Shown: positions 1-7,216 of the stretch, piece by piece
Position numbering within the stretch: the first letter of the stretch is position 1
Layout: each line of letters opens with the position of its first letter
Assembly: GCA_017453125.1 (NCBI GenBank)
Contig: JAFTKS010000009.1
Location: 1 to 40,986, forward strand
Length of the DNA stretch: 40,986 nt
Origin: Clostridia bacterium
GTDB lineage: Bacteria > Bacillota > Clostridia > Christensenellales > UBA1242
Direction: 5' to 3'
Translations under genes and position numbers: made by a program
The notes under the pieces: generated by a model
Seen by the model: the letters and a program-made list of their open reading frames with translations, nothing else
Told to the model about the DNA's origin: nothing
Databases searched by the model: none

Positions 1-67
1 TAATTCTTCTTTACACTATTTAGTTGTTATTGTTCTCTGCATTCCCTCTTCGAGTGAACGCATTGAT

Positions 68-96
68 AGTATACTCGTCTCAAACTCCAAAGTCAA
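68..96 (-). promoter_or_regulatory. Leftward promoter leaving the window
   Basis: Reading the minus strand there is a -35 TTGACT (91-96), a 17-base spacer and a -10 TATACT (68-73). This is close to the sigma-A consensus. Transcription would start near base 61 and leave the left edge, so the gene it serves is not visible. The first 60 bases on that strand contain only a few very short ORFs, which would fit either a long 5' leader or an RNA gene. Confidence 0.55.
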
Positions 97-154
97 CACT
101 TTTTTGCAAAATTTTTTAATTTTTTTATCTTATTTTTCTCCATTTTACATACAC

Positions 155-166
155 ACACCCGGGTGT
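155..166. repeat. Perfect 12-bp GC-rich palindrome
   Basis: ACACCCGGGTGT is a perfect palindrome inside very AT-rich DNA, about 60 bases upstream of the leftward promoter. It could be a regulator site, but I do not recognise it. Apart from this and the promoters, bases 1-316 show no gene. Confidence 0.5.
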
Positions 167-316
167 TTAGTAACTTTCGACATTTTAATGAATTTTTTAC
201 CAATAAATCGTTATGCACAAGCATAGTATTTTTATTTTTGTTTTTATTTAAATTATATATTTTTTATACTATATATAATAGCAAAAAATATTTTTGAAAA
301 ATTTATCAAAAAATAC

Positions 317-345
317 TTTACTTTCAATTTTGATTGTGGTATAAT
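317..345 (+). promoter_or_regulatory. Promoter of the helD leader transcript
   Basis: A -35 TTTACT (317-322), a 17-base spacer and a -10 TATAAT (340-345) preceded by TGG (extended -10). The predicted start is near base 352, giving a leader of about 170 nt before helD. The same TTTACT-17-TATAAT architecture recurs at 9411-9439. Confidence 0.7.
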
Positions 346-374
346 TTTTTTTGTTATCTTACAAGAGAGGTTTT

Positions 375-473
375 ATGAAAATATTGATTGGAAGATTACA
401 ATTTAATATTTGCTCGGGACACAATGTTCTTAGCAAGAAAATTATGAATATAGCAAAAACAAGACTGGTTTAG
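375..473 (+). CDS. Putative 32-aa leader peptide upstream of helD
   Basis: A 32-codon ORF starts with ATG at 375, about 23 nt after the predicted transcription start, with an AGAGAGG-like ribosome binding site just upstream. It begins MKILIGRLQF and ends KTRLV, is basic, and matches no family I know. Its TAG stop (471-473) overlaps the end of the left arm of the intrinsic terminator that precedes helD. That geometry is what ribosome-mediated attenuation needs: a ribosome stalled in the leader could prevent terminator folding. Coding status and regulatory role are inference from layout. It may instead be a fortuitous ORF before a plain terminator. Confidence 0.5.
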   Translation: MKILIGRLQFNICSGHNVLSKKIMNIAKTRLV

Positions 474-494
474 ATTTGGGAAACCAGTCTTTTT
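461..494 (+). terminator. Terminator/attenuator between leader ORF and helD
   Basis: Perfect 11-bp arms, AAGACTGGTTT (461-471) and AAACCAGTCTT (481-491), with a 9-base loop and a run of five T (490-494). The pairing extends imperfectly outward (452-460 with 492-501). It lies between the promoter and helD with no other promoter visible, so helD expression should depend on read-through. Confidence 0.75.
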
Positions 495-521
495 ATTTGC
501 TAAAAAAGGAAGGTGAATATT

Positions 522-2579
522 ATGAGTTTAGATTACGAAAAGAAGAAAGCTCAAGTTCTCAAAGAAATGATTGAGAACTACAAGCGAGAATTGTTAGAGG
601 GACGAGATGCAGCTCTTGATATGCCAGTCGAAACAGACAACGGATTCAACATTGAGAGAGAAACCTTGATAACCGACATTGATGAGAAACTTGAAATTCT
701 GAAACGACACGAGAAAGACCCATACTTTGCCAAACTAATTTTCATTGACCAGGACGATGGAGAAGAATTCCAAGGCTATCTTGGAAGATTGAGCATTGGC
801 GACATTGGCAAGCCCAATGACGAGAAGATAGTTGACTGGCGAGCCCCGATAGCCGACCTCTATTACAACGGAAGTATAGGCACAAGTTCATACAACGCCC
901 TTGGCAAAGAATACAACGTCGACCTCAAACTGAAACGACAGATTCAATTCAAAGACGGGCAAGTCAATTCCATATATGATTTTCAAGACAAAGTCTCATC
1001 TGACGAATTCTTAACACCATTCTTAACCCAAAGTGCAAACAACCGACTCAAGAGCATTGTTTCAACTATCCAAGAAGAACAAAACAAAATTATAAGAATG
1101 CCTATCCATCAAAGTAGCATTGTTCAAGGGGTAGCGGGATCCGGAAAAACAACCGTGGCACTTCACCGACTATCTTATCTAATGTATAACTACAAGCGTT
1201 CGGCACTTCCTGAAGAATACCTTATAATTTCTCCAAATGAAATCTTTGTTAGTTATATATCCAGCATTCTTATCGACCTTGACGCAGACAAAGCAAACAG
1301 TCAGAGTATAAACAAGTTCTTTGAAAGCATATGTTCCAACGAATACAGAATACTCAACAAACACACACAATATGAAAGTTTGCAAAAACGAAACATAGAT
1401 ACTTCTTATCTATCCGAAAAAACCTCACTCAAGTTTGCCCAAGAGATTGATAAATTTATTGAAAAAATCAATCAAAAGATATTTTACAAAGACCTAATAC
1501 TCAAAGGAGTCAAGGTACTGGACAAAGACGATTTCATCAGATTTTTTGACAACCCCAACAACCTTGACACAAACACACTCTCCATCAATGGTTGCAAGAA
1601 ATTATCCCTTACCCTAGCAACCAGCCAAACACTGAAGTCAAAAGCATTTCATAATATAAATATTGGCACCGACAATATAACCAAAAAATACCAAATCCAA
1701 AACCTTGTCGAAAGCGGAAATTTTGGGTACATAAAAAATTGTTTCAAAACAAACTTCAAACTCTTCAGTCTATACAAAGATTTCATAACACAACTCGATG
1801 ACAATTACAAAATACTCAAAAAAGAAACTTTAGCAAATCTAAAAAACAAAGTAATTTCTTACGATGACCTAGGGTCCATATTATATCTACAATCACGCAT
1901 AGAAAACATACCATATCTTGAGAAACTAAAGTGCGTATTCATAGACGAAGCACAAGACATATCAGCACTTCTCTTCCTAGCACTACGAAAGCTATTTAAG
2001 AATGCAAAATTCTCAATCTATGGAGACATCGCTCAAGGCATTTACGGATATCAATCAATTTCAAATTGGGAAGAGGTCAAAAGTATCATTGGAGACAGCG
2101 AAATACTATATCTTAGCAAAAGCTATCGTACTAGCATTGAAATCACCGAAGAGGCAAACAAGACCCTTGAAAAACTCGGAACACCTCCTGCAAGCAACGT
2201 ATTAAGACACGGCGAAAAAGTAGAAAGATATCAAGACGCAAAATTAGACACATTCAAAACTCAGCTTGAAACACTTAACAAAAACTACTCTAATACCGCC
2301 ATCATTGTCAAAGACAGCACAGAACTTAAACTTGCCGAAGAATATCTCAAAACTCTCAACCTTACAGTACTAGACGAAAGCAATATCCTATACGGCAAAG
2401 CACAAAACACAATCCTTACAGTTCAAACCGCCAAAGGTCTGGAGTTTGACTCAGTCATCATTTTCAACGAAGACTCTTACTCCGACTCAGTAATTGACCT
2501 AAGACTTCTATACGTTGCAAAAACAAGAGCTTTGCACAAACTAATTATTAATTCCGTTGCAAAAAATAAAATTGCATGA
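522..2579 (+). CDS. helD: HelD-type UvrD/Rep-family helicase, RNA polymerase recycling factor
   Basis: Superfamily 1 helicase-like ATPase of 685 aa. The ATG at 522 is chosen over a GTG at 513 because an AAGGAAGG ribosome binding site ends 6-8 nt before it. Visible motifs are a Walker A GVAGSGKTT near residue 205, the DEAQD Walker B near 474, GDIAQGIYGY just after it, QTAKGLEFD and the C-terminal LLYVAKTRA. The first 60 residues are charged and helical, like the N-terminal coiled coil of HelD. In Bacillus subtilis, HelD removes stalled RNA polymerase from DNA; in actinobacteria relatives protect against rifampicin. The length is slightly shorter than B. subtilis HelD. It is preceded by a leader ORF and terminator, so it is probably controlled by attenuation. 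A generic UvrD-like helicase is the less likely alternative. Confidence 0.85.
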   Translation: MSLDYEKKKAQVLKEMIENYKRELLEGRDAALDMPVETDNGFNIERETLITDIDEKLEILKRHEKDPYFAKLIFIDQDDGEEFQGYLGRLSIGDIGKPNDEKIVDWRAPIADLYYNGSIGTSSYNALGKEYNVDLKLKRQIQFKDGQVNSIYDFQDKVSSDEFLTPFLTQSANNRLKSIVSTIQEEQNKIIRMPIHQSSIVQGVAGSGKTTVALHRLSYLMYNYKRSALPEEYLIISPNEIFVSYISSILIDLDADKANSQSINKFFESICSNEYRILNKHTQYESLQKRNIDTSYLSEKTSLKFAQEIDKFIEKINQKIFYKDLILKGVKVLDKDDFIRFFDNPNNLDTNTLSINGCKKLSLTLATSQTLKSKAFHNINIGTDNITKKYQIQNLVESGNFGYIKNCFKTNFKLFSLYKDFITQLDDNYKILKKETLANLKNKVISYDDLGSILYLQSRIENIPYLEKLKCVFIDEAQDISALLFLALRKLFKNAKFSIYGDIAQGIYGYQSISNWEEVKSIIGDSEILYLSKSYRTSIEITEEANKTLEKLGTPPASNVLRHGEKVERYQDAKLDTFKTQLETLNKNYSNTAIIVKDSTELKLAEEYLKTLNLTVLDESNILYGKAQNTILTVQTAKGLEFDSVIIFNEDSYSDSVIDLRLLYVAKTRALHKLIINSVAKNKIA

Positions 2580-2667
2580 TAAAATACTCCCGAAACATAA
2601 TTTACTTGGAATGAATACGAATTAAAAAGCACTCTTATTCCAAACTATTTTAATTGGAGCATTTTAT

Positions 2668-3159
2668 ATGATAAACATTGTTTTGGTCGAACCAGAAATA
2701 CCTCAGAACGCAGGAAATATTGTCCGCACTTGCGCCGCAACAAATTGCAAACTTTATATGGTAAAGCCTCTCGGTTTTCAACTAGACGACAAACACTACA
2801 AACGTGCAGGACTAGACTACTTTCCGCTAAGTTCAATCAATGTAGTAGACAGCCTTGAAGAAATTATGCAAAACAACCCTAATAGTCAATTTTATTTCGC
2901 ATCTACAAAATCCAAAAAAACCTACGCAGATGTCATCTATCCCGATGGTTGTTTTGTCGTATTCGGCAAAGAGAGTTATGGACTCAAGGAAACACTTCTC
3001 AAAGAGCACTACGACAACTGCATTAGAGTTCCAATGAAAGCCGACGCAAGAAGCCTAAACTTATCAAATACCGTTGCAATCATTGCGTATGAGGCACTTA
3101 GACAACAAGGCTTTCCAAACCTTCTAAACGAAGGCGAATTAACTGGTAGACCCGAATAA
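2668..3159 (+). CDS. trmL: tRNA (cytidine(34)-2'-O)-methyltransferase TrmL (SPOUT family)
   Basis: SPOUT-class methyltransferase of 163 aa, the normal TrmL length. It would 2'-O-methylate the wobble base of tRNA-Leu isoacceptors using S-adenosylmethionine. The N-terminus INIVLVEPEIPQNAGNIVRT is characteristic, followed by LGFQLDDK, then FGKESYGL and the knot region RVPMKADARSLNLSNTVAI with the conserved SLNLSN stretch. It starts at ATG 2668 with GGAG upstream, 88 bp after helD, and ends at a bidirectional terminator. It could be co-transcribed with helD, since no terminator is visible between them. The family assignment is firm; the exact tRNA substrate follows from the family. Confidence 0.9.
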   Translation: MINIVLVEPEIPQNAGNIVRTCAATNCKLYMVKPLGFQLDDKHYKRAGLDYFPLSSINVVDSLEEIMQNNPNSQFYFASTKSKKTYADVIYPDGCFVVFGKESYGLKETLLKEHYDNCIRVPMKADARSLNLSNTVAIIAYEALRQQGFPNLLNEGELTGRPE

Positions 3160-3177
3160 AAAACATCTCAATAAAAA

Positions 3178-3211
3178 AAGAATAGTAAGCAAATCCGCCT
3201 ACTATTCTTTT
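3178..3211. terminator. Bidirectional terminator between trmL and the HAD gene
   Basis: Arms AAAGAATAGTA (3178-3188) and TACTATTCTTT (3200-3210), flanked by A-runs on the left and T-runs on the right. It can end the rightward trmL transcript and the leftward nucleotidase transcript. Confidence 0.8.
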
Positions 3212-3772
3212 TTATTTAAAATACCTCAAAACCTCTGCCCAATTAGTCACATCTACTACATTATCGTTAATTACATCTTTACCCACAACACTTCTAAAAT
3301 AGAGACATTTTATTCCAGCCTCACTCAAAGATATAATATTTGTATCTGCATCATCAATCATAACATCTATTTTCTGTTCCTTACATACTGGCAACTTGTC
3401 AAGCGAATTCAAACACACTTCGTCAAATTCAATATTTAACTTCTTTAAGCATTCATAAGCAATAGGAAGCTCCTCATCTAAAATAGAACCCCTTGCAGAT
3501 ATCACAATCAATCTATGCCCCATTTCCTTGAGTGCTTTCAATACCTCAACAACACCTGGCATAATTGGCGAATTTTTCTGAATCTCTATTGCATATTTGT
3601 GCATAAAATCTTTAATTTGACTATCCGACCAATCAAACCTTTTCTGAATCCTACAAGCCTTGTCATCAACAACACCTCTTCCACCAATTTCCATATCAAA
3701 AAAATCACCATAACACCTAAGAAAACTTTCCGTATCAAACATTACCCCATCAATATCAATACCAATATTCAT
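3212..3772 (-). CDS. HAD-superfamily hydrolase, 5'(3')-nucleotidase-like
   Basis: HAD-fold phosphatase of 186 aa. Motif I is DIDGVMFDTE at residues 5-14, with both Asp nucleophile and acid/base. Motif II is in VISARGS near residue 96, and motif IV is IDDADTN near 137-143, with a Lys just before (CKEQK). This layout resembles deoxyribonucleotidase-like C0-cap HAD proteins of Bacillota. The substrate cannot be fixed from sequence; a nucleoside monophosphate is the usual guess. The start at 3772 has an AAGGAG site eight bases upstream. The gene stands alone between a terminator and a divergent small gene. Confidence 0.7.
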   Translation of the reverse strand: MNIGIDIDGVMFDTESFLRCYGDFFDMEIGGRGVVDDKACRIQKRFDWSDSQIKDFMHKYAIEIQKNSPIMPGVVEVLKALKEMGHRLIVISARGSILDEELPIAYECLKKLNIEFDEVCLNSLDKLPVCKEQKIDVMIDDADTNIISLSEAGIKCLYFRSVVGKDVINDNVVDVTNWAEVLRYFK

Positions 3773-3856
3773 ATACTATCTCCTTAATAAAAATAGTTTA
3801 GCATCTTTTGCTTTTTTCGACAAACTTTTGTAATCCTTTTAATTTTTTAATTTAAG

Positions 3857-3862
3857 TATAAT
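3857..3862 (+). promoter_or_regulatory. -10 box before a 37-codon gene
   Basis: TATAAT at 3857-3862, about 47 bases before the small ORF start. No convincing -35 at the standard distance was found, so this is only a partial promoter call. Confidence 0.4.
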
Positions 3863-3909
3863 ATTAAACAAATATCCACATACTACTCGTAATAATCTAG
3901 GAGTATTTT

Positions 3910-4023
3910 ATGGAAGATATTTATAACAACGAAAACATCTATGAAATTATAAAAACTGAACTAGAAGAACAAAACGAATTTTCCAAAGACGAAAGCCCCA
4001 ATATTTACGATTCAATTGATTAA
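3910..4023 (+). CDS. Acidic 37-aa peptide of unknown function
   Basis: A 37-codon ORF starting MEDIYNNENI and ending SPNIYDSID. It is strongly acidic, with no transmembrane segment and no cysteine. Support for coding comes from its signals rather than homology: a TAGGAG ribosome binding site seven bases before the ATG, a TATAAT box upstream and a strong terminator 30 bases after the stop. It is a complete monocistronic unit between two leftward genes. I do not recognise the family. Confidence 0.5.
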   Translation: MEDIYNNENIYEIIKTELEEQNEFSKDESPNIYDSID

Positions 4024-4052
4024 GCCCACAACCACAAATAGTTTAGAAAATA

Positions 4053-4084
4053 AAAAAGACGTGTACATTCTTACACGTCTTTTT
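4053..4084 (+). terminator. Terminator after the 37-aa gene
   Basis: Perfect arms AAAAAGACGTGTA (4053-4065) and TACACGTCTTTTT (4072-4084), giving a 13-bp stem including A-T pairs, and a U-rich end. Confidence 0.85.
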
Positions 4085-4176
4085 GCTTAATGTTTTATTT
4101 CTTCGCTCATTCTTCACACAAAAGGAAAAACATAATGTTCTTAAAATTTATCGAAACAAAATCAAAAACCCCAACT

Positions 4177-4207
4177 AAAAAAGGAACTTTCTATGAAATT
4201 TCCTTTC
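4177..4207 (-). terminator. Terminator overlapping the end of recR
   Basis: On the minus strand, AAAGGAA (from 4206 down) pairs with TTCCTTTTTT (ending at 4177). The recR stop codon (4191-4193) lies in the loop, so the terminator is partly built from coding sequence. It would end the mrnC-to-recR operon. Confidence 0.6.
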
Positions 4208-4778
4208 TATCTTCAAACGCTTTTGACAAAGTCACTTCATCTGCATACTGCAAATCACTACCCATCTGAATTCCTGTTGCAAGCCTTGTTGTCTTTACTC
4301 CAAGAGGTTTCAAAAGTTTAGCAATATAATTTGCCGTTACCTCTCCCTCTACATCTGGGTTAGTTGCAAGTATAACTTCCGTCACTCCTTCCAATCTTCC
4401 CAATAGTTCCTTGATACGTATATCATTAGGTCCTTTGTTTTCCATAGGATTAATAGTTCCGTGAAGAACGTGGTACACAAACTTTGGCGACTTTGTCTTC
4501 TCAATTGCTATTATATCTTTAGGCTCTTTTACAACACAAATAATATCCGAATGTCTATTCTGACAAATATTACAAACTTCATTTTCTGTAAAGTTCCCAC
4601 ACACAGAACAATACTTCACATTCTGCTTTGTCATAACCAAATTTTCCGCAAAAGCCCTAACATCTTCTTCAGACATATCTAGAACTTTGTATGCGTATCT
4701 TTCTGCCGTCTTCCTACCGACACCCGGAAGTTTTGTAAAAGAGTAGATAAGTTTCTCCATACTATCTACTGTATTCAT
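4191..4778 (-). CDS. recR: Recombination mediator protein RecR
   Basis: RecR of 195 aa, near the usual 198-200. It works with RecF and RecO to load RecA onto gapped single-stranded DNA. An N-terminal helix-hairpin-helix contains LPGVGRKTAERYA (residues 17-29). The C4 zinc finger uses C57, C60, C69 and C72. A Toprim domain follows (VKEPKDIIAIEKT), and the C-terminal part has the family motifs HGTINPMEN and RLATGIQMGSDLQYAD. It is the last gene of the operon and starts 3 bp after ybaB, a pairing conserved across Bacillota. Confidence 0.97.
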   Translation of the reverse strand: MNTVDSMEKLIYSFTKLPGVGRKTAERYAYKVLDMSEEDVRAFAENLVMTKQNVKYCSVCGNFTENEVCNICQNRHSDIICVVKEPKDIIAIEKTKSPKFVYHVLHGTINPMENKGPNDIRIKELLGRLEGVTEVILATNPDVEGEVTANYIAKLLKPLGVKTTRLATGIQMGSDLQYADEVTLSKAFEDRKEIS

Positions 4779-4781
4779 ATA

Positions 4782-5120
4782 CTAAAATCCTAATCCCGCA
4801 GGCATATCTCCCTTAAGAGACTTCTCCAACTCATCAGCCTTAGCAAGTGCATCATTAACACCCGCAATAATCAAATCTTGCAACATCTCAATATCATCTG
4901 GGTCAACAATTTCTGGTTTGATATTTATTTCTGTAATTTGTTTAAGCCCAGTACAAGTAACCTCAACCATTCCGCCACCACTAGTTCCTGTAACAACAGA
5001 ATTCTCCAATTCCTCTTGAGCCTTCTCCATTTTTTCTTGCATATCTTGTTGCATTTTTTGGGCTTGTTTCATAAGTTGTTGCATATTCATTCCGCCACCA
5101 AATCCCATTCCTTTATACAT
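4782..5120 (-). CDS. YbaB/EbfC family nucleoid-associated protein
   Basis: Small DNA-binding protein of 112 aa. It starts [20 protein letters not shown], followed by a helical [18 protein letters not shown] segment and the beta region [17 protein letters not shown] that is diagnostic of YbaB/EbfC. The family forms dimers with pincer-like helices, binds DNA and often sits between dnaX and recR, as here. An AAGGAG site lies just upstream of the ATG at 5120. Its physiological role in Bacillota is poorly defined. Confidence 0.93.
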   Translation of the reverse strand: MYKGMGFGGGMNMQQLMKQAQKMQQDMQEKMEKAQEELENSVVTGTSGGGMVEVTCTGLKQITEINIKPEIVDPDDIEMLQDLIIAGVNDALAKADELEKSLKGDMPAGLGF

Positions 5121-5140
5121 AATTCCATCTCCTTAATAAT

Positions 5141-5506
5141 TTATTTTATTGTTAAACAATTTCCAAATTCATTTTTTAAAAAAGTTTCAAATTTAAACTT
5201 GTCAAAAGGTTCTTTTCCATTACAAGCCAGTTCGATTTTAAAGCCTGCTTTTATACCACTTATAACCCCTTCAAGTTCAGCAATATCATTTTTATTATTT
5301 ATCATATCAAATGCCACTTTGTCAAACAATGTAAGCACCAATTTCCCTTCAACAATATCCGTTTCGTTAACACTTTCTAGTAACGAATAAAGTTTAATAT
5401 GATTGGACTTCCTCAATGCTATTAAAAGTCTTCCAAAAAGCATTTTTGCCTGTCTTTTGCTTTCCTCTAAATTTGACTTTTGAAAAATACTATCTAATGC
5501 TGCCAC
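5141..5506 (-). CDS. Separate cistron resembling the DnaX (tau) C-terminal domain
   Basis: A 121-aa protein directly after the short dnaX gene. Its sequence (MLFGRLLIALRKSNHIKLYSL..., then EGKLVLTLFDKVAFDMIN, then a LEGVISGIKAG helix) looks like the C-terminal domain of clostridial DnaX, normally fused at the end of a roughly 550-aa protein. It starts with GTG at 5506, seven bases after the dnaX stop, with AGGTGAG very close upstream. An in-frame TGA (5510-5512) lies just before the start, so it cannot be reached by simple read-through. In tau this region contacts the replicative polymerase. The function is inferred from position and residue pattern. Confidence 0.6.
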   Translation of the reverse strand: MAALDSIFQKSNLEESKRQAKMLFGRLLIALRKSNHIKLYSLLESVNETDIVEGKLVLTLFDKVAFDMINNKNDIAELEGVISGIKAGFKIELACNGKEPFDKFKFETFLKNEFGNCLTIK

Positions 5507-5513
5507 TTCTCAC

Positions 5514-6659
5514 CTACTTCAACTTTGACTCTAGAACCTTAATTTTCATTTTTAGTTCAGCCATTTCAGTCATTTCAAATTTACACAAAGACACAAGTGT
5601 TATTTCAAGTAATCCCCTAGGATTGGTTGTGTATCTATATTCATTATCCAGCCTACCCAGCCTAGTCATAATCTCAATCAATTTTTCATTCGTAGTTTTT
5701 GACGCAAGAGCTTCTAGTTCTTTGATATGATTACTAGGAAGTTTCAAAATATCCACATAATCTTTGCACGTTTTTACAACTAAAATATCTCTGACAAATC
5801 CCACCAAGTCTTTGGATAACTGAGTAATATTTTTTCCTGCCTTAGCAACCTTGTCAATGGCAGACAAAACCGCACCCTCGTCCGAATCCAAAACACTCTG
5901 CGAAAGCAATCTTAAAGTTTCTCTATCTGTTAGCCCAATAGCATCAACAACCGATTGATACGTAACATTCTTATTCGAAAATGCCACACACATATCCGCA
6001 ATCGAAAGGGTATCTCTCACACTACCAGCACCCAATGTTGCAATAATTGAAACTGCCTCATCTTCATACTTAATACCACTATCTTTAAATATATATTTAA
6101 TATGGTCTTCAAGTTCTTTTTGTGAAAGTAGTTTGAAATCAAACCTCATACACCTAGAAAGAATAGTTGCAGGAAGTTTATGTACCTCTGTTGTTGCAAG
6201 TATGAACACAACATACTCAGGAGGCTCTTCAAGTGTTTTTAGAAGTGCATTAAATGCACTATCGGTAAGCATATGCACCTCGTCTATAATATATACCTTG
6301 TATTTACAAGTAACAGGAGGATACTTTACTTTCTCTCTCAAATCACGAATCTCATCAACCCTATTGTTGCTTGCTGCGTCAATTTCTAGAATATCTACAT
6401 TTGCGCCATCACCCAAAGCCTTGCACACAGCGCAATTATTACAAGGACTACCATTTTTTGGAGTTAAGCAATTTATCGCCTTTGCAAAAATTTTGGCAAT
6501 ACTAGTTTTTCCCGTACCCCTAGTTCCTGTAAACAAATATGCGTGCCCCACTTGACCATTATTAATTTGATTAATAAGCGATTGTGTTATGTGTTTTTGA
6601 CCAATTATTTCATCAAAAGTCTTTGACCTATATTTTCTATATAATGCCTGATAACTCAT
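5514..6659 (-). CDS. dnaX: DNA polymerase III clamp-loader subunit DnaX, gamma-like short form
   Basis: AAA+ clamp-loader ATPase of 381 aa. It has Walker A GTRGTGKT at residues 45-52, zinc module cysteines C64, C73, C76 and C79, Walker B IIDEVHML near 125, sensor 1 ATTEVHKLP and the SRC motif (ILSRCMRF). Domains I-III are complete and the protein ends with a short helix, LKMKIKVLESKLK. Clostridial DnaX proteins are usually about 550 aa; here the tau-type tail is a separate downstream cistron. The start overlaps the sigH stop (ATGA), so translation is probably coupled. Confidence 0.95.
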   Translation of the reverse strand: MSYQALYRKYRSKTFDEIIGQKHITQSLINQINNGQVGHAYLFTGTRGTGKTSIAKIFAKAINCLTPKNGSPCNNCAVCKALGDGANVDILEIDAASNNRVDEIRDLREKVKYPPVTCKYKVYIIDEVHMLTDSAFNALLKTLEEPPEYVVFILATTEVHKLPATILSRCMRFDFKLLSQKELEDHIKYIFKDSGIKYEDEAVSIIATLGAGSVRDTLSIADMCVAFSNKNVTYQSVVDAIGLTDRETLRLLSQSVLDSDEGAVLSAIDKVAKAGKNITQLSKDLVGFVRDILVVKTCKDYVDILKLPSNHIKELEALASKTTNEKLIEIMTRLGRLDNEYRYTTNPRGLLEITLVSLCKFEMTEMAELKMKIKVLESKLK

Positions 6660-7216
6660 AGCCTCTCCTTTAAGTAATTCAATTTTTTCTTTATTCTAGT
6701 TAATGCATTATCTATCGATTTGCTTGTTTTTCCCAATAGGTTTGCAATGTCATTATAATTATACCCTTTCAAATAATAAGCAACAACTTTTCTTTCAAAA
6801 GAACTTAAATTATTTTTGATTTCCTGCGTCAATTCTAGTGTACTTTCCTCATTTATCAAATCACTCTCAGGGCTAATATTATCAGACAATGTATCATCAT
6901 TATCAAGCAATACACTATCACTTAGGAATTGTTGACTATGAGAAGTCGCACGTCTAATTGCAGATATAACCTCCCTCTCAATCAACATAGTAGCAAACGC
7001 ACAAAAATTATCGTTTTTGTTCAAATCAAAAGTTCTTATTGCCTTGAACAAACCAATCATTCCTTCCTGAACCAAATCCTCCGAGTCTCCACCAATCAGA
7101 AAATACTTTCTAGAAACAGATACAACCAAGTTTTTGTAGTTTACCAATACTTGTTCTAGAGCCTCTTGATTCCCATCTTGTGCGGATTTGATTAAATCTC
7201 TCTCTTCTTTTTTCAA
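6656..7216 (-). CDS. sigH: RNA polymerase sigma factor, SigH (sigma-30) type
   Basis: Sigma-70 family protein of 186 aa. Region 2 includes YKNLVVSVSRKYFLIGGDSE then DLVQEGMIGLFKAIRTFD, typical of SigH-type factors. Region 4 near the C-terminus holds SSFERKVVAYYLKGYNYNDI and a helix-turn-helix (LLGKTSKSIDNALTRIKKKL). In Bacillus SigH drives transition-state and early sporulation genes. The mrnC-rlmB neighbourhood matches the classical sigH locus, here without yacP. It overlaps rlmB by 4 bp upstream and dnaX by 4 bp downstream. Whether this organism sporulates cannot be shown from the window. Confidence 0.85.
   Translation of the reverse strand: MKKEERDLIKSAQDGNQEALEQVLVNYKNLVVSVSRKYFLIGGDSEDLVQEGMIGLFKAIRTFDLNKNDNFCAFATMLIEREVISAIRRATSHSQQFLSDSVLLDNDDTLSDNISPESDLINEESTLELTQEIKNNLSSFERKVVAYYLKGYNYNDIANLLGKTSKSIDNALTRIKKKLNYLKERL

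Noticed and set aside
3515..3787. Plus-strand 90-codon ORF opposite the HAD gene
   Set aside because: The minus-strand gene has clear HAD motifs and a ribosome binding site; the plus-strand reading is its shadow.
5500..5545. Programmed frameshift joining dnaX and its C-terminal domain
   Set aside because: No slippery heptamer is seen, and a TGA (5510-5512) in the downstream frame lies after the dnaX stop and blocks a simple +1 fusion. Independent initiation at the GTG explains the layout better.
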